Origin: Mariprofundus erugo
Lineage (GTDB): Bacteria > Pseudomonadota > Zetaproteobacteria > Mariprofundales > Mariprofundaceae
Length of the DNA stretch: 64,000 nt
Assembly (NCBI RefSeq): GCF_005818865.1
Contig: NZ_VBRY01000002.1
Span: 281,124-345,123 of the forward strand
Reading direction: 5' to 3'
This document shows, one piece after another, positions 57,048 to 64,000 of the stretch (the first letter of the stretch is position 1; each line of letters opens with the position of its first letter). Below the pieces are notes generated by a model that saw only the letters and a program-made list of their open reading frames with translations, made no database searches and had not been told where the DNA came from. A program made the translations under genes and the position numbers.

Positions 57048-58905
57048 CCCTGATTTTATAGATGTGATTGTAATTGGCGCTGGTCATGCCGGCTGTGAGG
57101 CCGCCTGGGCGGCAGCTAATCGAGGGGCGACGGTACGCCTTATCACCCAGAATCTTGATACGATTGCCAAGATGTCCTGTAACCCCGCCATCGGTGGAAT
57201 TGGCAAAGGGCATCTGGTGCATGAGGTGGATGCGCTTGGCGGGTTGATGGGGGTAGCGGCGGATCAGTCTGCACTGCAATATCGTGTACTCAACCGAAGA
57301 AAGGGGCCAGCCGTTCGGGCTACCCGTACGCAGTGTGATCGCAGGCTCTATCATATATACATGCGGAGCATGCTTGATGGTCATCCGCGCATTCACCTTC
57401 ATCAGGGCTCAGTCTCTGAATTGATGTTCGATGGTGATCGGGTTGTTGGTGTGGTCGATGAGCTCGGCGTAAAGCATGAGTGCTCATCTGTTGTGTTAAC
57501 GACAGGTACCTTTCTCGGTGGTGTGATTCATGTCGGGGATCGCTCCATGCCGGCCGGCAGGGCAGGGGATGCACCTGTCATGGGTCTTACCGATGAGTTA
57601 TATCGCAGAGAGCTTAAGGTTGGACGCCTTAAAACCGGCACTCCCCCAAGACTGGATAAGAAGACCATTGCATGGGATCAGCTGCCGATGCAGCCAGGTG
57701 AAACAGATGTTCAGCCATTTTCTCTGATGCACGATCATGTGAAGCAGGAGCAGATTCCCTGTGCAATCACCCGCACGACAGAGAGAACACATGAGATAAT
57801 TCTTGAAAATCTTTCAAGGTCTCCGATGTACTCCGGAAAGATCGAAGGTGTTGGCCCGCGTTACTGTCCAAGCATTGAAGATAAGGTTGTACGGTTTGCG
57901 GACAAGAGTAGTCATCAAATTTTTCTCGAGCCGGAAGGTGGAGATCATAATGAGGTCTACCCGAATGGAATTTCGACATCATTGCCGATAGATGTGCAGT
58001 GGGCCTTTGTGCGCTCCATACCCGGGCTAGAAAAGGTTAATCTGATTCGACCTGGTTACGCGGTGGAATACGATTACATCTCTCCACAGGAGCTGACCTC
58101 CTCGCTGGAAACGAAAAAGATCAAAGCTCTGTTCCATGCAGGTCAGATTAATGGAACAACCGGCTATGAAGAGGCTGCTGCGCAGGGATTGATCGCGGGC
58201 ATCAACGCCGCGTCGGCTGCGCTCGAGTTGCCGCACTGGGTGCCTGATCGTTCGCAGGCATACATGGGGGTCATGATTGATGATCTGGTGACAAAGGGGG
58301 TGACCGAGCCATACAGGATGTTTACTTCCCGTGCAGAGTTCAGGTTACAGCTTCGTGAGGATAATGCGGATCTTCGCCTTGGCAATCATGCGATTGAGCT
58401 GGGGCTGTATAGCGAGTTGCGGCGGCAGCGATTTGAAGCAAGGCGCGACAGGGTGGGGGAGGTGTTTGCTTCTGCCGGAGCGATGCAAATAGGCACAGGT
58501 GCTGAATGGCGGTCACGCCTTGCTGAACTGCGGCTTCCTGTGCCGACCCAGTCGATGTTGTTTTCATCATACTGTCATCGTGAAGATGTGAATGTGGATC
58601 AGGCTGTTGGATTACTTGATGGTGCCGGTGCGCTGAATGTGCGCGACCTTGAGTCGATCAAGGCTCTTTTGCACTACAGTGGTTACATTGATAAGCAGCA
58701 TCAGGATGTGGATCGATTCAAAAAAATGGAGGCACAGATTATTCCTGAGACGATCGATTACTCTCGCATTGCGGGTATCAGTATTGAGTGCAGTCAAAGG
58801 CTTCAATCTGCCCGACCAGCTACGCTTGGACAGGCATCGAGATTGTCCGGGGTGACACCGGCAGCGCTGACCGGGTTGATGATGCATCTGAGGACGCTGT
58901 CATGA
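57040..58905 (+). CDS. mnmG: tRNA uridine-5-carboxymethylaminomethylation enzyme
   Basis: The 621-residue FAD enzyme pairs with MnmE. The Rossmann motif DVIVIGAGHAGCEAAWAAANRG begins at residue 8. It has KMSCNPAIGGIGKGHLVHEVDALGG, TTGTFLGGVIHVG, RLKTGTPPRLD with the catalytic Cys region, and PGYAVEYDYI. I chose GTG at 57040: it gives the usual short lead before the FAD motif and sits nine bases after GGAGGA. The in-frame ATG at 57022 has no ribosome site and itself forms part of the GGAGGA region. The start lies inside a parS site. Its stop overlaps rsmG. Confidence 0.95.
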   Translation: MKHPDFIDVIVIGAGHAGCEAAWAAANRGATVRLITQNLDTIAKMSCNPAIGGIGKGHLVHEVDALGGLMGVAADQSALQYRVLNRRKGPAVRATRTQCDRRLYHIYMRSMLDGHPRIHLHQGSVSELMFDGDRVVGVVDELGVKHECSSVVLTTGTFLGGVIHVGDRSMPAGRAGDAPVMGLTDELYRRELKVGRLKTGTPPRLDKKTIAWDQLPMQPGETDVQPFSLMHDHVKQEQIPCAITRTTERTHEIILENLSRSPMYSGKIEGVGPRYCPSIEDKVVRFADKSSHQIFLEPEGGDHNEVYPNGISTSLPIDVQWAFVRSIPGLEKVNLIRPGYAVEYDYISPQELTSSLETKKIKALFHAGQINGTTGYEEAAAQGLIAGINAASAALELPHWVPDRSQAYMGVMIDDLVTKGVTEPYRMFTSRAEFRLQLREDNADLRLGNHAIELGLYSELRRQRFEARRDRVGEVFASAGAMQIGTGAEWRSRLAELRLPVPTQSMLFSSYCHREDVNVDQAVGLLDGAGALNVRDLESIKALLHYSGYIDKQHQDVDRFKKMEAQIIPETIDYSRIAGISIECSQRLQSARPATLGQASRLSGVTPAALTGLMMHLRTLS

Positions 58906-59468
58906 GTGATACCCGTTTTGATGGTTATGTGCGAGAGGTGCTCAAGTTTCGCAAGGCCCTGAACCTCACATCCATTAAGGATGAGGCTGAGTTTAAACAG
59001 AAGTTTATTCTTCCCTCGCTTGAATTGCTGAACTGGATTCCTCAGGAGGGGAGGGTGCTCGATATTGGCAGCGGCATGGGAATCCCCGGGGTGCCGTTGG
59101 TGATTGCCCGTGAGGGATTGCACGGCGTGCTTGTCGAGCGAAGGAAAAAGCGTGCTGAATTTTTGAGGCATCTTGTTCGCACCTTGAAGCTTGATGCCGA
59201 AGTTCACGATGTGGATGTGAATGCGGTTGCATCGCTAAAGGTGGACATTTGTGTTGCCCGTGCCGTTGCAGATGAGCGGTTGCTGCTGAAAATGTGCAGT
59301 CGCCATGCGAATGATTCTGCCGTTGCGGTTTTGCCGGTTCCCTTAAGCAGTGAACAGGTGGAGATGGATGACTGGTCATGTGTTGATCAGAAAGAAGTAG
59401 ATGTACACGGTACAGTGCAGCTAATACGTTGCTACCGATATTGTCCGGAGGTTTCACGTGAAACATAA
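58902..59468 (+). CDS. rsmG: 16S rRNA (guanine527-N7)-methyltransferase
   Basis: This 188-residue SAM methyltransferase contains [28 protein letters not shown], motif [19 protein letters not shown], and [18 protein letters not shown]. It is slightly shorter than E. coli RsmG (207). The ATG overlaps the mnmG stop (ATGA). Its last codons run through the second parS site and overlap the GTG start of parA by 11 bases. Confidence 0.93.
   Translation: MSDTRFDGYVREVLKFRKALNLTSIKDEAEFKQKFILPSLELLNWIPQEGRVLDIGSGMGIPGVPLVIAREGLHGVLVERRKKRAEFLRHLVRTLKLDAEVHDVDVNAVASLKVDICVARAVADERLLLKMCSRHANDSAVAVLPVPLSSEQVEMDDWSCVDQKEVDVHGTVQLIRCYRYCPEVSRET
59450..59465. promoter_or_regulatory. parS: parS site over the parA start codon
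   Basis: GGTTTCACGTGAAACA matches the parS consensus in 15 of 16 bases. Its central GTG (59458-59460) is the parA start, six bases after GGAGG. It also encodes the last residues of RsmG. Confidence 0.9.
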
Positions 59469-60243
59469 CAGGTTGGGCCCTGTAACCGCTATTGCGAATC
59501 AGAAAGGTGGCGTGGGAAAAACAACAACCAGTATCAACCTGGCAGCATCGTTGGCTGCACTGGATAAACGGGTGTTGTTAGTGGACCTTGATCCTCAGGG
59601 TAACTCAACCTCGGGCCTCGGCCTGCAGCAGTCACGCGTCAGGTGTGGTACCTATGATGTGTTGATGGGCGAAAGCCCGCTGGAGCAGGGGATTGTAGAG
59701 ACGGAGTGTGAGCGACTCTCACTGTTGCCGGCCAACATGGACCTTGCGGGTGCAGAGATTGAGCTGGTGACGGAAATGGCGAGAGAGCTTCGCCTGCAGC
59801 AGGCATTTTCAGCATATAAGGGGGAGCCGTTTGACTATGTGTTTATCGATTGTCCTCCGGCACTCAGTCTGCTGACAGTGAATGCATTGAGTGCATCAGA
59901 CCGTGTACTGGTCACTCTGCAAACAGAGTTTTATGCCATGGAAGGGTTGACTCAGCTGATGGACTCGATTCGGCGTATTCAGCAAATGTTGAATTCCGGT
60001 TTAACCATGGAAGGAATTCTGCTTACGATGGTGGATAGAAGGAACCGGTTGTCGGCCCAGGTAGAGGATGATGTTCGCTCATACTTTGGCTCGCAGGTGT
60101 ATACCAGTACGGTTCCAAGGAACGTGCGGTTGTCAGAGGCGCCAAGCTTTGGTGTACCGGTAATGTATCACGATGTTCGCTCGAAAGGCTCACAGGCATA
60201 TTTGGCTGTGGCGCAGGAATTTATGCAGCGTAGCGCAATATAA
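59458..60243 (+). CDS. parA: Chromosome-partitioning ATPase ParA (Soj)
   Basis: This 261-residue deviant Walker ATPase has [42 protein letters not shown], the A' motif [20 protein letters not shown], and the DNA-binding basic C-terminal region. With ParB and parS it moves newly replicated origins apart. The GTG start lies in the parS site and translation is coupled to rsmG. parB follows after 12 bases with a GGAGGAGG ribosome site. Confidence 0.96.
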   Translation: MKHNRLGPVTAIANQKGGVGKTTTSINLAASLAALDKRVLLVDLDPQGNSTSGLGLQQSRVRCGTYDVLMGESPLEQGIVETECERLSLLPANMDLAGAEIELVTEMARELRLQQAFSAYKGEPFDYVFIDCPPALSLLTVNALSASDRVLVTLQTEFYAMEGLTQLMDSIRRIQQMLNSGLTMEGILLTMVDRRNRLSAQVEDDVRSYFGSQVYTSTVPRNVRLSEAPSFGVPVMYHDVRSKGSQAYLAVAQEFMQRSAI

Positions 60244-60255
60244 GGAGGAGGTATT

Positions 60256-61104
60256 ATGGTCGCTGTGAAAAACAGGGGGTTAGGTCGGGGTTTAAGTGCG
60301 TTGCTGGGAGATAAGCCTACCCCGGAGGTCATGAGTCAGTCGACTCAGATTCCAATCACTAAAATCAGGCCAAACAGCTACCAGCCAAGAACACGGTTCT
60401 CCGAGCAGGAGTTGTCCTCATTGACAGAGTCGATCCGGAGGGAAGGCGTGTTGATGCCGATCCTCTTGCGTCCGGATGGCGATGGCTATGAGTTGATTGC
60501 CGGTGAGCGTCGCTGGCGTGCATCACAGGCGGCCGGTCTTGTTGAGATCCCTGCCGTGGTACGTGAGGTTGGAGATCTCGAGGCACTTGAACTTGCCATT
60601 ATTGAAAATGAGCAGCGCGATGATTTGAGCGCGATTGAATCCGGGCGTGCCTATAAACGGATGATTGATGAGTTCGGTTGCACTCAGCAGCAGGTAGCAG
60701 AAAAGATCGGTGTCTCTCGCGTGCAGGTGAGCAATCTTATCCGTCTACTGCAGTTGTCAGATACCATCAAAACGATGATCGATCGCAAGGAGATGACCAT
60801 GGGCCAGGCCCGACCTCTGGTTGGCTTGCCGGTAGATGTTGCAGAAAAACTGGCGTTGCAATGTATCGAGCAGGGATTAAGTGCAAGGCAGATGGAGCGC
60901 GAGGCAAAGCGAGCGACAAAAGAGGTGGTGCCCGGAGTGGCAAAAGAACCTCATGCAGATGTGACTGCTCTGCAGGAGGAGTTGACCCGGAGAATCGGAT
61001 TGCAAGTTGCATTGGCATGCAAGAAGAACGGAGCAGGTGAGCTGCGCATCAAGTATAAGCAACCGTCAGAGCTTGATGCGGTTCTGAAAAAGCTTCGCAG
61101 CTAG
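60256..61104 (+). CDS. parB: Chromosome-partitioning protein ParB (Spo0J)
   Basis: In this 282-residue protein the N-terminus NRGLGRGLSALLGD recruits ParA. The CTPase/nuclease-fold domain has IRPNSYQPRTRF, the C-motif GYELIAGERRWRASQAAGL and IIENEQRDDLSAIE. A helix-turn-helix (CTQQQVAEKIGVSRVQVSNLIRLLQL) binds parS and the C-terminal dimer domain follows. It is expected to load and spread from the two parS sites 0.8 and 3.2 kb upstream. Confidence 0.96.
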   Translation: MVAVKNRGLGRGLSALLGDKPTPEVMSQSTQIPITKIRPNSYQPRTRFSEQELSSLTESIRREGVLMPILLRPDGDGYELIAGERRWRASQAAGLVEIPAVVREVGDLEALELAIIENEQRDDLSAIESGRAYKRMIDEFGCTQQQVAEKIGVSRVQVSNLIRLLQLSDTIKTMIDRKEMTMGQARPLVGLPVDVAEKLALQCIEQGLSARQMEREAKRATKEVVPGVAKEPHADVTALQEELTRRIGLQVALACKKNGAGELRIKYKQPSELDAVLKKLRS

Positions 61105-61114
61105 CATTTCTGAT

Positions 61115-62140
61115 ATGCGCATAGGGCAGGATGAATACCGGGCTGTTTTCTGGGATACATCGACACAAGCTGTTCGGTGGATTGAACAACGGTTGTTGCC
61201 ACATACCTTTACTATTGTTGGCAGTCGTAATCCGGAAGATGTTGCACAGGCAATTGAAACCATGCAGGTGCGAGGGGCGCCAAGTATCGGGGCGGTCGCA
61301 GCGCTGGGGTTGGCTCTGGCATGGCAGGTCGATCGGGGGCGATTTTTCGACTACTGGCTGCAGCGATTCAGAAGAACGCGTCCGACGGCTGTGAATCTGT
61401 TTCACGCCTGTGATGTGATGGAGGGGCTGGCGATTGGAGAGCCCTCGTCTGAGGTCATGATCGAGCGGGCTGTCTATTACGGTGATGAGGAAGTGGCGGC
61501 AAACTGCAGGATGGGAGAGCACCTTGCCGAGCTGCTGGCTGTCGGTGAGCGTCGCATTCTGACGCACTGTAACGCGGGTTGGCTGGCCGCAGTCGACTGG
61601 GGTACGGCTACATCCGGTATCTATCATCTGGCCAGGGCCGGGGAGTCACCATTTGTATGGGTGGATGAGACAAGGCCGCGATTACAGGGGGCGCGACTGA
61701 CCGCATGGGAGCTGATGGAGGAGGGGATAGCCTGTGCCCTGCAGGCGGATAGTGCCGCTGCGTGGATGATGGCCCAGGGTAAAGTGGATTGTGTCGTGGT
61801 CGGTGCTGACCGGGTTGCAGCGAATGGAGATGTGGCCAACAAGGTGGGGACGTATGCCCTGTCGCTGGCGGCAAAAGCACACGGAATACCCATGTATATT
61901 GCGGCCCCATCCTCAACGTTTGATCGCATGTGCAGCAAGGGAGCCGATATCCCGATAGAAGACCGGCATGGTGATGAGGTCACTGTGATGGATGGCATGG
62001 ATCAAAAGCGTTGTCATCGACATATAAGAGTCGCGACGGAACGGGTGAGGGTGAACAACCCCGCGTTTGATGTGACGCCTTATGAAAACATTTCTGCAAT
62101 CATCAGTGAGAACGGTTTGTGGGCCAGGGGTGCTGATTGA
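61115..62140 (+). CDS. mtnA: S-methyl-5-thioribose-1-phosphate isomerase
   Basis: This 341-residue eIF2B-alpha-like isomerase of the methionine salvage pathway has MQVRGAPSIGAVAALGLAL, LTHCNAGWLAAVDWGTATSGI (catalytic Cys) and VGADRVAANGDVANKVGTYALSLAAKAHGIPMYIAAP (catalytic Asp in GADR). It begins 10 bases after parB; other salvage genes are not in the window. The C-terminus ends NGLWARGAD. Confidence 0.93.
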   Translation: MRIGQDEYRAVFWDTSTQAVRWIEQRLLPHTFTIVGSRNPEDVAQAIETMQVRGAPSIGAVAALGLALAWQVDRGRFFDYWLQRFRRTRPTAVNLFHACDVMEGLAIGEPSSEVMIERAVYYGDEEVAANCRMGEHLAELLAVGERRILTHCNAGWLAAVDWGTATSGIYHLARAGESPFVWVDETRPRLQGARLTAWELMEEGIACALQADSAAAWMMAQGKVDCVVVGADRVAANGDVANKVGTYALSLAAKAHGIPMYIAAPSSTFDRMCSKGADIPIEDRHGDEVTVMDGMDQKRCHRHIRVATERVRVNNPAFDVTPYENISAIISENGLWARGAD

Positions 62141-62174
62141 CCGAACACAAAGCTGTACATATCCGGGAGGTAAA

Positions 62175-62669
62175 ATGATTCGCACTGCAATATATCCGGG
62201 AACGTTTGATCCGATCACACTCGGTCATGTCGATGTTGTTCGTCGTGGTATGAAGCTGTTTGATCGTATTGTCATTGGTGTGGCAGAAAATCCGGGTAAG
62301 GGCCCGATGTTTGATGTGGATACCCGGCTGGCGATGGTGAGAGATACCTTTGCGGAGGAATCCGGTGTAGAGGCTGTAAGGTTTTCTGGCCTGCTGGTTG
62401 ATTTGGTTCACCAGCAGAAAGCGACAGCAATTTTGAGGGGGTTGCGCGCGGCATCCGATTTTGAATATGAGTTCCAGATGGCAACCATGAACCGAAGGCT
62501 GGATGAGTCTATCGAAACAGTTTTTGTGATGGCACGGGAAGACTATACGTTTGTGTCATCGAGGTTTATTCGCGAGATATCCAGTATGGGAGGGGATGTC
62601 GCAGAGCTTGTACCTGATGTGGTTGCCCATGCGTTGCGCAGTCACTATGGCCGACATCGCTCCGAATAG
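62175..62669 (+). CDS. coaD: Phosphopantetheine adenylyltransferase
   Basis: The 164-residue nucleotidyltransferase catalyses the penultimate step of coenzyme A synthesis. It has AIYPGTFDPITLGHVDVVRRG (T/HxGH site), LLVDLVHQQKATAILRGLRAASDFEYEFQMATMNR, and the late SSRFIREISSMGGDVAELVP. The ATG at 62175 has a GGGAGGT ribosome site; upstream in-frame starts fall inside mtnA. Confidence 0.96.
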   Translation: MIRTAIYPGTFDPITLGHVDVVRRGMKLFDRIVIGVAENPGKGPMFDVDTRLAMVRDTFAEESGVEAVRFSGLLVDLVHQQKATAILRGLRAASDFEYEFQMATMNRRLDESIETVFVMAREDYTFVSSRFIREISSMGGDVAELVPDVVAHALRSHYGRHRSE

Positions 62670-63097
62670 ATCGCAGGGGTGAGTATTTATTAATAAGGGT
62701 ATATGGAATTTCTGCGCTTGAGTTATTGGAACGAAAAGTAAAAAAAGGTGTGGCTCATTTTCCGTTCATCGTGCATTGGCGGGAAATATGGCTGAAGAAA
62801 GTTTTTAACCCCCTGTATGCGATAAGATGCATTTAAAGCCACAGGACGACTCTACTAAATGCAGAGCATTCCGCTCTCCTTAAGGAGATGTGATTTATTC
62901 CTGGCAAAAAATCAGCATCAGTTCATCTTTACGGGCACTGGTTCCCGGACTTCCGCCATGAACCTGATTTCTTACAGGCGGAGCGCCGGCATTGAGCAGG
63001 CAGGCATAAGTCCGGCTATCACATCCCTTGTATTGAAAAGATGTTTTGAAATTAGTGCTTGTGTTTTGTTTCGGGCTGGGTAAGATGCGCCGCCTTC
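62670..63097. other. Gene-free region before the tRNA cluster
   Basis: 428 bases without a supported gene. It contains repeat fragment R6 (62884-62915) and, close to the tRNAs, a possible promoter TTGTGT (63059-63064) - 16 bases - TAAGAT (63081-63086), the latter 12 bases before the first tRNA gene. A tRNA operon promoter is needed here and this is the best candidate seen. Confidence 0.45.
62884..62915 (+). repeat. Repeat family fragment R6 (left end)
   Basis: GGAGATGTGATTTATTCCTGGCAAAAAATCAG matches the left end and first hairpin of R1 with small deletions. It is preceded by TTAA (62880-62883), as R3 and R4 are flanked by TTAA. The rest of the element is missing. Confidence 0.65.
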
Positions 63098-63173
63098 GCC
63101 GGTGTAGCTCAGTTGGTAGAGCAGCTGATTTGTAATCAGCTGGTCGGGGGTTCGAGTCCTCTCACCGGCTCCA
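63098..63173 (+). tRNA. tRNA-Thr (anticodon TGT)
   Basis: A 76-base cloverleaf with acceptor GCCGGTG/CACCGGC, discriminator T and encoded CCA. The anticodon loop TTTGTAA reads TGT at 63131-63133 and the T-loop TTCGAGT is present. Confidence 0.95.
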
Positions 63174-63270
63174 TTTTACCTCTGGTGAGATGGATGGCTT
63201 GACAGGTAAGTTGAACGATGCAGTATCGCGCGCCCTGCTTTTGTGTAAACTGAAGTCGGGTGTGAAATAA

Positions 63271-63355
63271 GGAGAGGTTCCCGAGTGGCTAAAGGGGGCA
63301 GACTGTAAATCTGCTGGCTCAGCCTACGTTGGTTCGAATCCAGCCCTCTCCACCA
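63271..63355 (+). tRNA. tRNA-Tyr (anticodon GTA)
   Basis: 85 bases with a long variable arm (class II). Acceptor GGAGAGG/CCTCTCC, discriminator A, encoded CCA; anticodon GTA at 63305-63307. Confidence 0.95.
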
Positions 63356-63390
63356 TTCAGGCTGAAGATATCCCCATATCTTTCGGTTGT

Positions 63391-63464
63391 GCGGGTGTGG
63401 TACAATGGTAGCACCTCAGCCTTCCAAGCTGATGACGCGGGTTCGATTCCCGCCACCCGCTCCA
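63391..63464 (+). tRNA. tRNA-Gly (anticodon TCC)
   Basis: 74 bases. Acceptor GCGGGTG/CACCCGC, discriminator T, encoded CCA; anticodon loop CTTCCAA reads TCC at 63423-63425. Confidence 0.95.
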
Positions 63465-63486
63465 TCTGCATATAGCAGGTGAGCTG

Positions 63487-63561
63487 GCCCAGGTAGCTCA
63501 GGGGTAGAGCACATCCTTGGTAAGGATGAGGTCGCGGGTTCAATTCCCGCTCTGGGCTCCA
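63487..63561 (+). tRNA. tRNA-Thr (anticodon GGT)
   Basis: 75 bases. Acceptor GCCCAGG/TCTGGGC with a terminal G.T, discriminator T, encoded CCA; anticodon loop TTGGTAA reads GGT at 63519-63521. The order Thr-Tyr-Gly-Thr-tuf is the classic proteobacterial tufB operon. Confidence 0.95.
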
Positions 63562-63615
63562 GATTTTGGTGATGCAATTGGTCACCTTGAATGTATATGA
63601 CTATGGAGAAAGAAG

Positions 63616-64000
63616 ATGGCAAAGGGAAAGTTTGAGCGTACCAAGCCGCACGTAAACATCGGTACCATCGGTCACGTTGACCATGGCAAGACCACGTTGA
63701 CTGCTGCAATCACCAAGGTTCTGTCGCTGAAAGGACAGGCGAGCTTCAAAGACTACGGCGATATCGACGGTGCTCCTGAAGAGCGCGAGCGCGGTATTAC
63801 GATCGCGACTGCTCACGTTGAGTATGAGACCGATGCGCGTCACTACGCACACGTTGACTGCCCGGGCCATGCTGACTACGTAAAGAACATGATCACCGGT
63901 GCTGCCCAGATGGATGGCGGTATTCTGGTGGTATCTGCAGCTGATGGCCCGATGCCACAGACCCGTGAGCACGTGCTGCTGGCTCGTCAGGTAAACGTAC
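63616..64000 (+). CDS. tuf: Elongation factor Tu, 5' part
   Basis: 128 codons before the window edge. [32 protein letters not shown] holds the G1 P-loop (GHVDHGKT). Switch [20 protein letters not shown] and G3 [26 protein letters not shown] follow. It delivers aminoacyl-tRNA to the ribosome. A GGAGAAAGAAG ribosome site precedes the ATG, and the gene is presumably co-transcribed with the four tRNAs. The 3' part lies outside the window. Confidence 0.97.
   Translation, partial: MAKGKFERTKPHVNIGTIGHVDHGKTTLTAAITKVLSLKGQASFKDYGDIDGAPEERERGITIATAHVEYETDARHYAHVDCPGHADYVKNMITGAAQMDGGILVVSAADGPMPQTREHVLLARQVNV

Overview
The window is a chromosomal segment of a Gram-negative, autotrophic proteobacterium that contains its replication origin. 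The lineage is an inference. The outer-membrane B12 receptor with TonB, ubiquinone-type UbiD, the long proteobacterial GyrB, the Thr-Tyr-Gly-Thr tRNA block before tuf, and a phosphoribulokinase fit a Zetaproteobacterium (Mariprofundus-like) or a deep gammaproteobacterial autotroph.

Layout. 1-2.6 kb: A+T-rich accessory DNA with a TPR protein (open at the left edge) and a TraT-like lipoprotein gene cut to about a third. 2.6-10.3 kb: an anti-sigma/STAS/ubiD/Sel1 gene run, a cluster of hairpin repeats, then minus-strand TerB-like, PilZ, TauE/SafE and mutarotase genes. 10.4-29.2 kb: a cobalamin riboswitch followed by a long, mostly overlapping plus-strand B12 uptake and biosynthesis operon (btuB, tonB, btuF, bluB, cobQ, cobU, cobT, cobC, cobS, btuC, btuD, cobO, cbiX, cobA, a 2Fe-2S ferredoxin). 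It is split between cobQ and cobU by about 5.8 kb of accessory genes: a YhcG/DUF1016 nuclease, a fragment of a second one, a STAND NTPase with a restriction-nuclease-like N-terminus, and a SEC-C protein. 29-41 kb: housekeeping genes slt, prlC, two successive recQ paralogues, a DAHP synthase, a membrane-anchored RRM protein, lipA.

41-50 kb: the minus-strand origin cluster dnaA-[oriC]-dnaN-recF-gyrB-purM. The 2 kb between dnaA and dnaN holds three copies of one origin-like unit. A period-3 CATCGTCATCAT block and a TTATACTCA block lie exactly 149 nt apart in each copy, but only the dnaA-proximal copy keeps two consensus DnaA boxes. That copy sits in a 546-bp segment bounded by inverted repeat-family ends and by TTAA on both sides, next to an IS5-family transposase fragment.

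50-63 kb: the plus-strand rpmH-rnpA-yidD-yidC-mnmE run, phosphoribulokinase, a methyltransferase, mnmG-rsmG-parA-parB, mtnA and coaD. Two parS palindromes lie exactly over the GTG start codons of mnmG and parA. The window ends with four tRNA genes and the 5' part of tuf.

The least ordinary features are the triplicated origin unit and its repeat-bounded copy, the dispersed family of multi-hairpin repeats, parS sites doubling as translation starts, and the putative defence genes inside the B12 operon.
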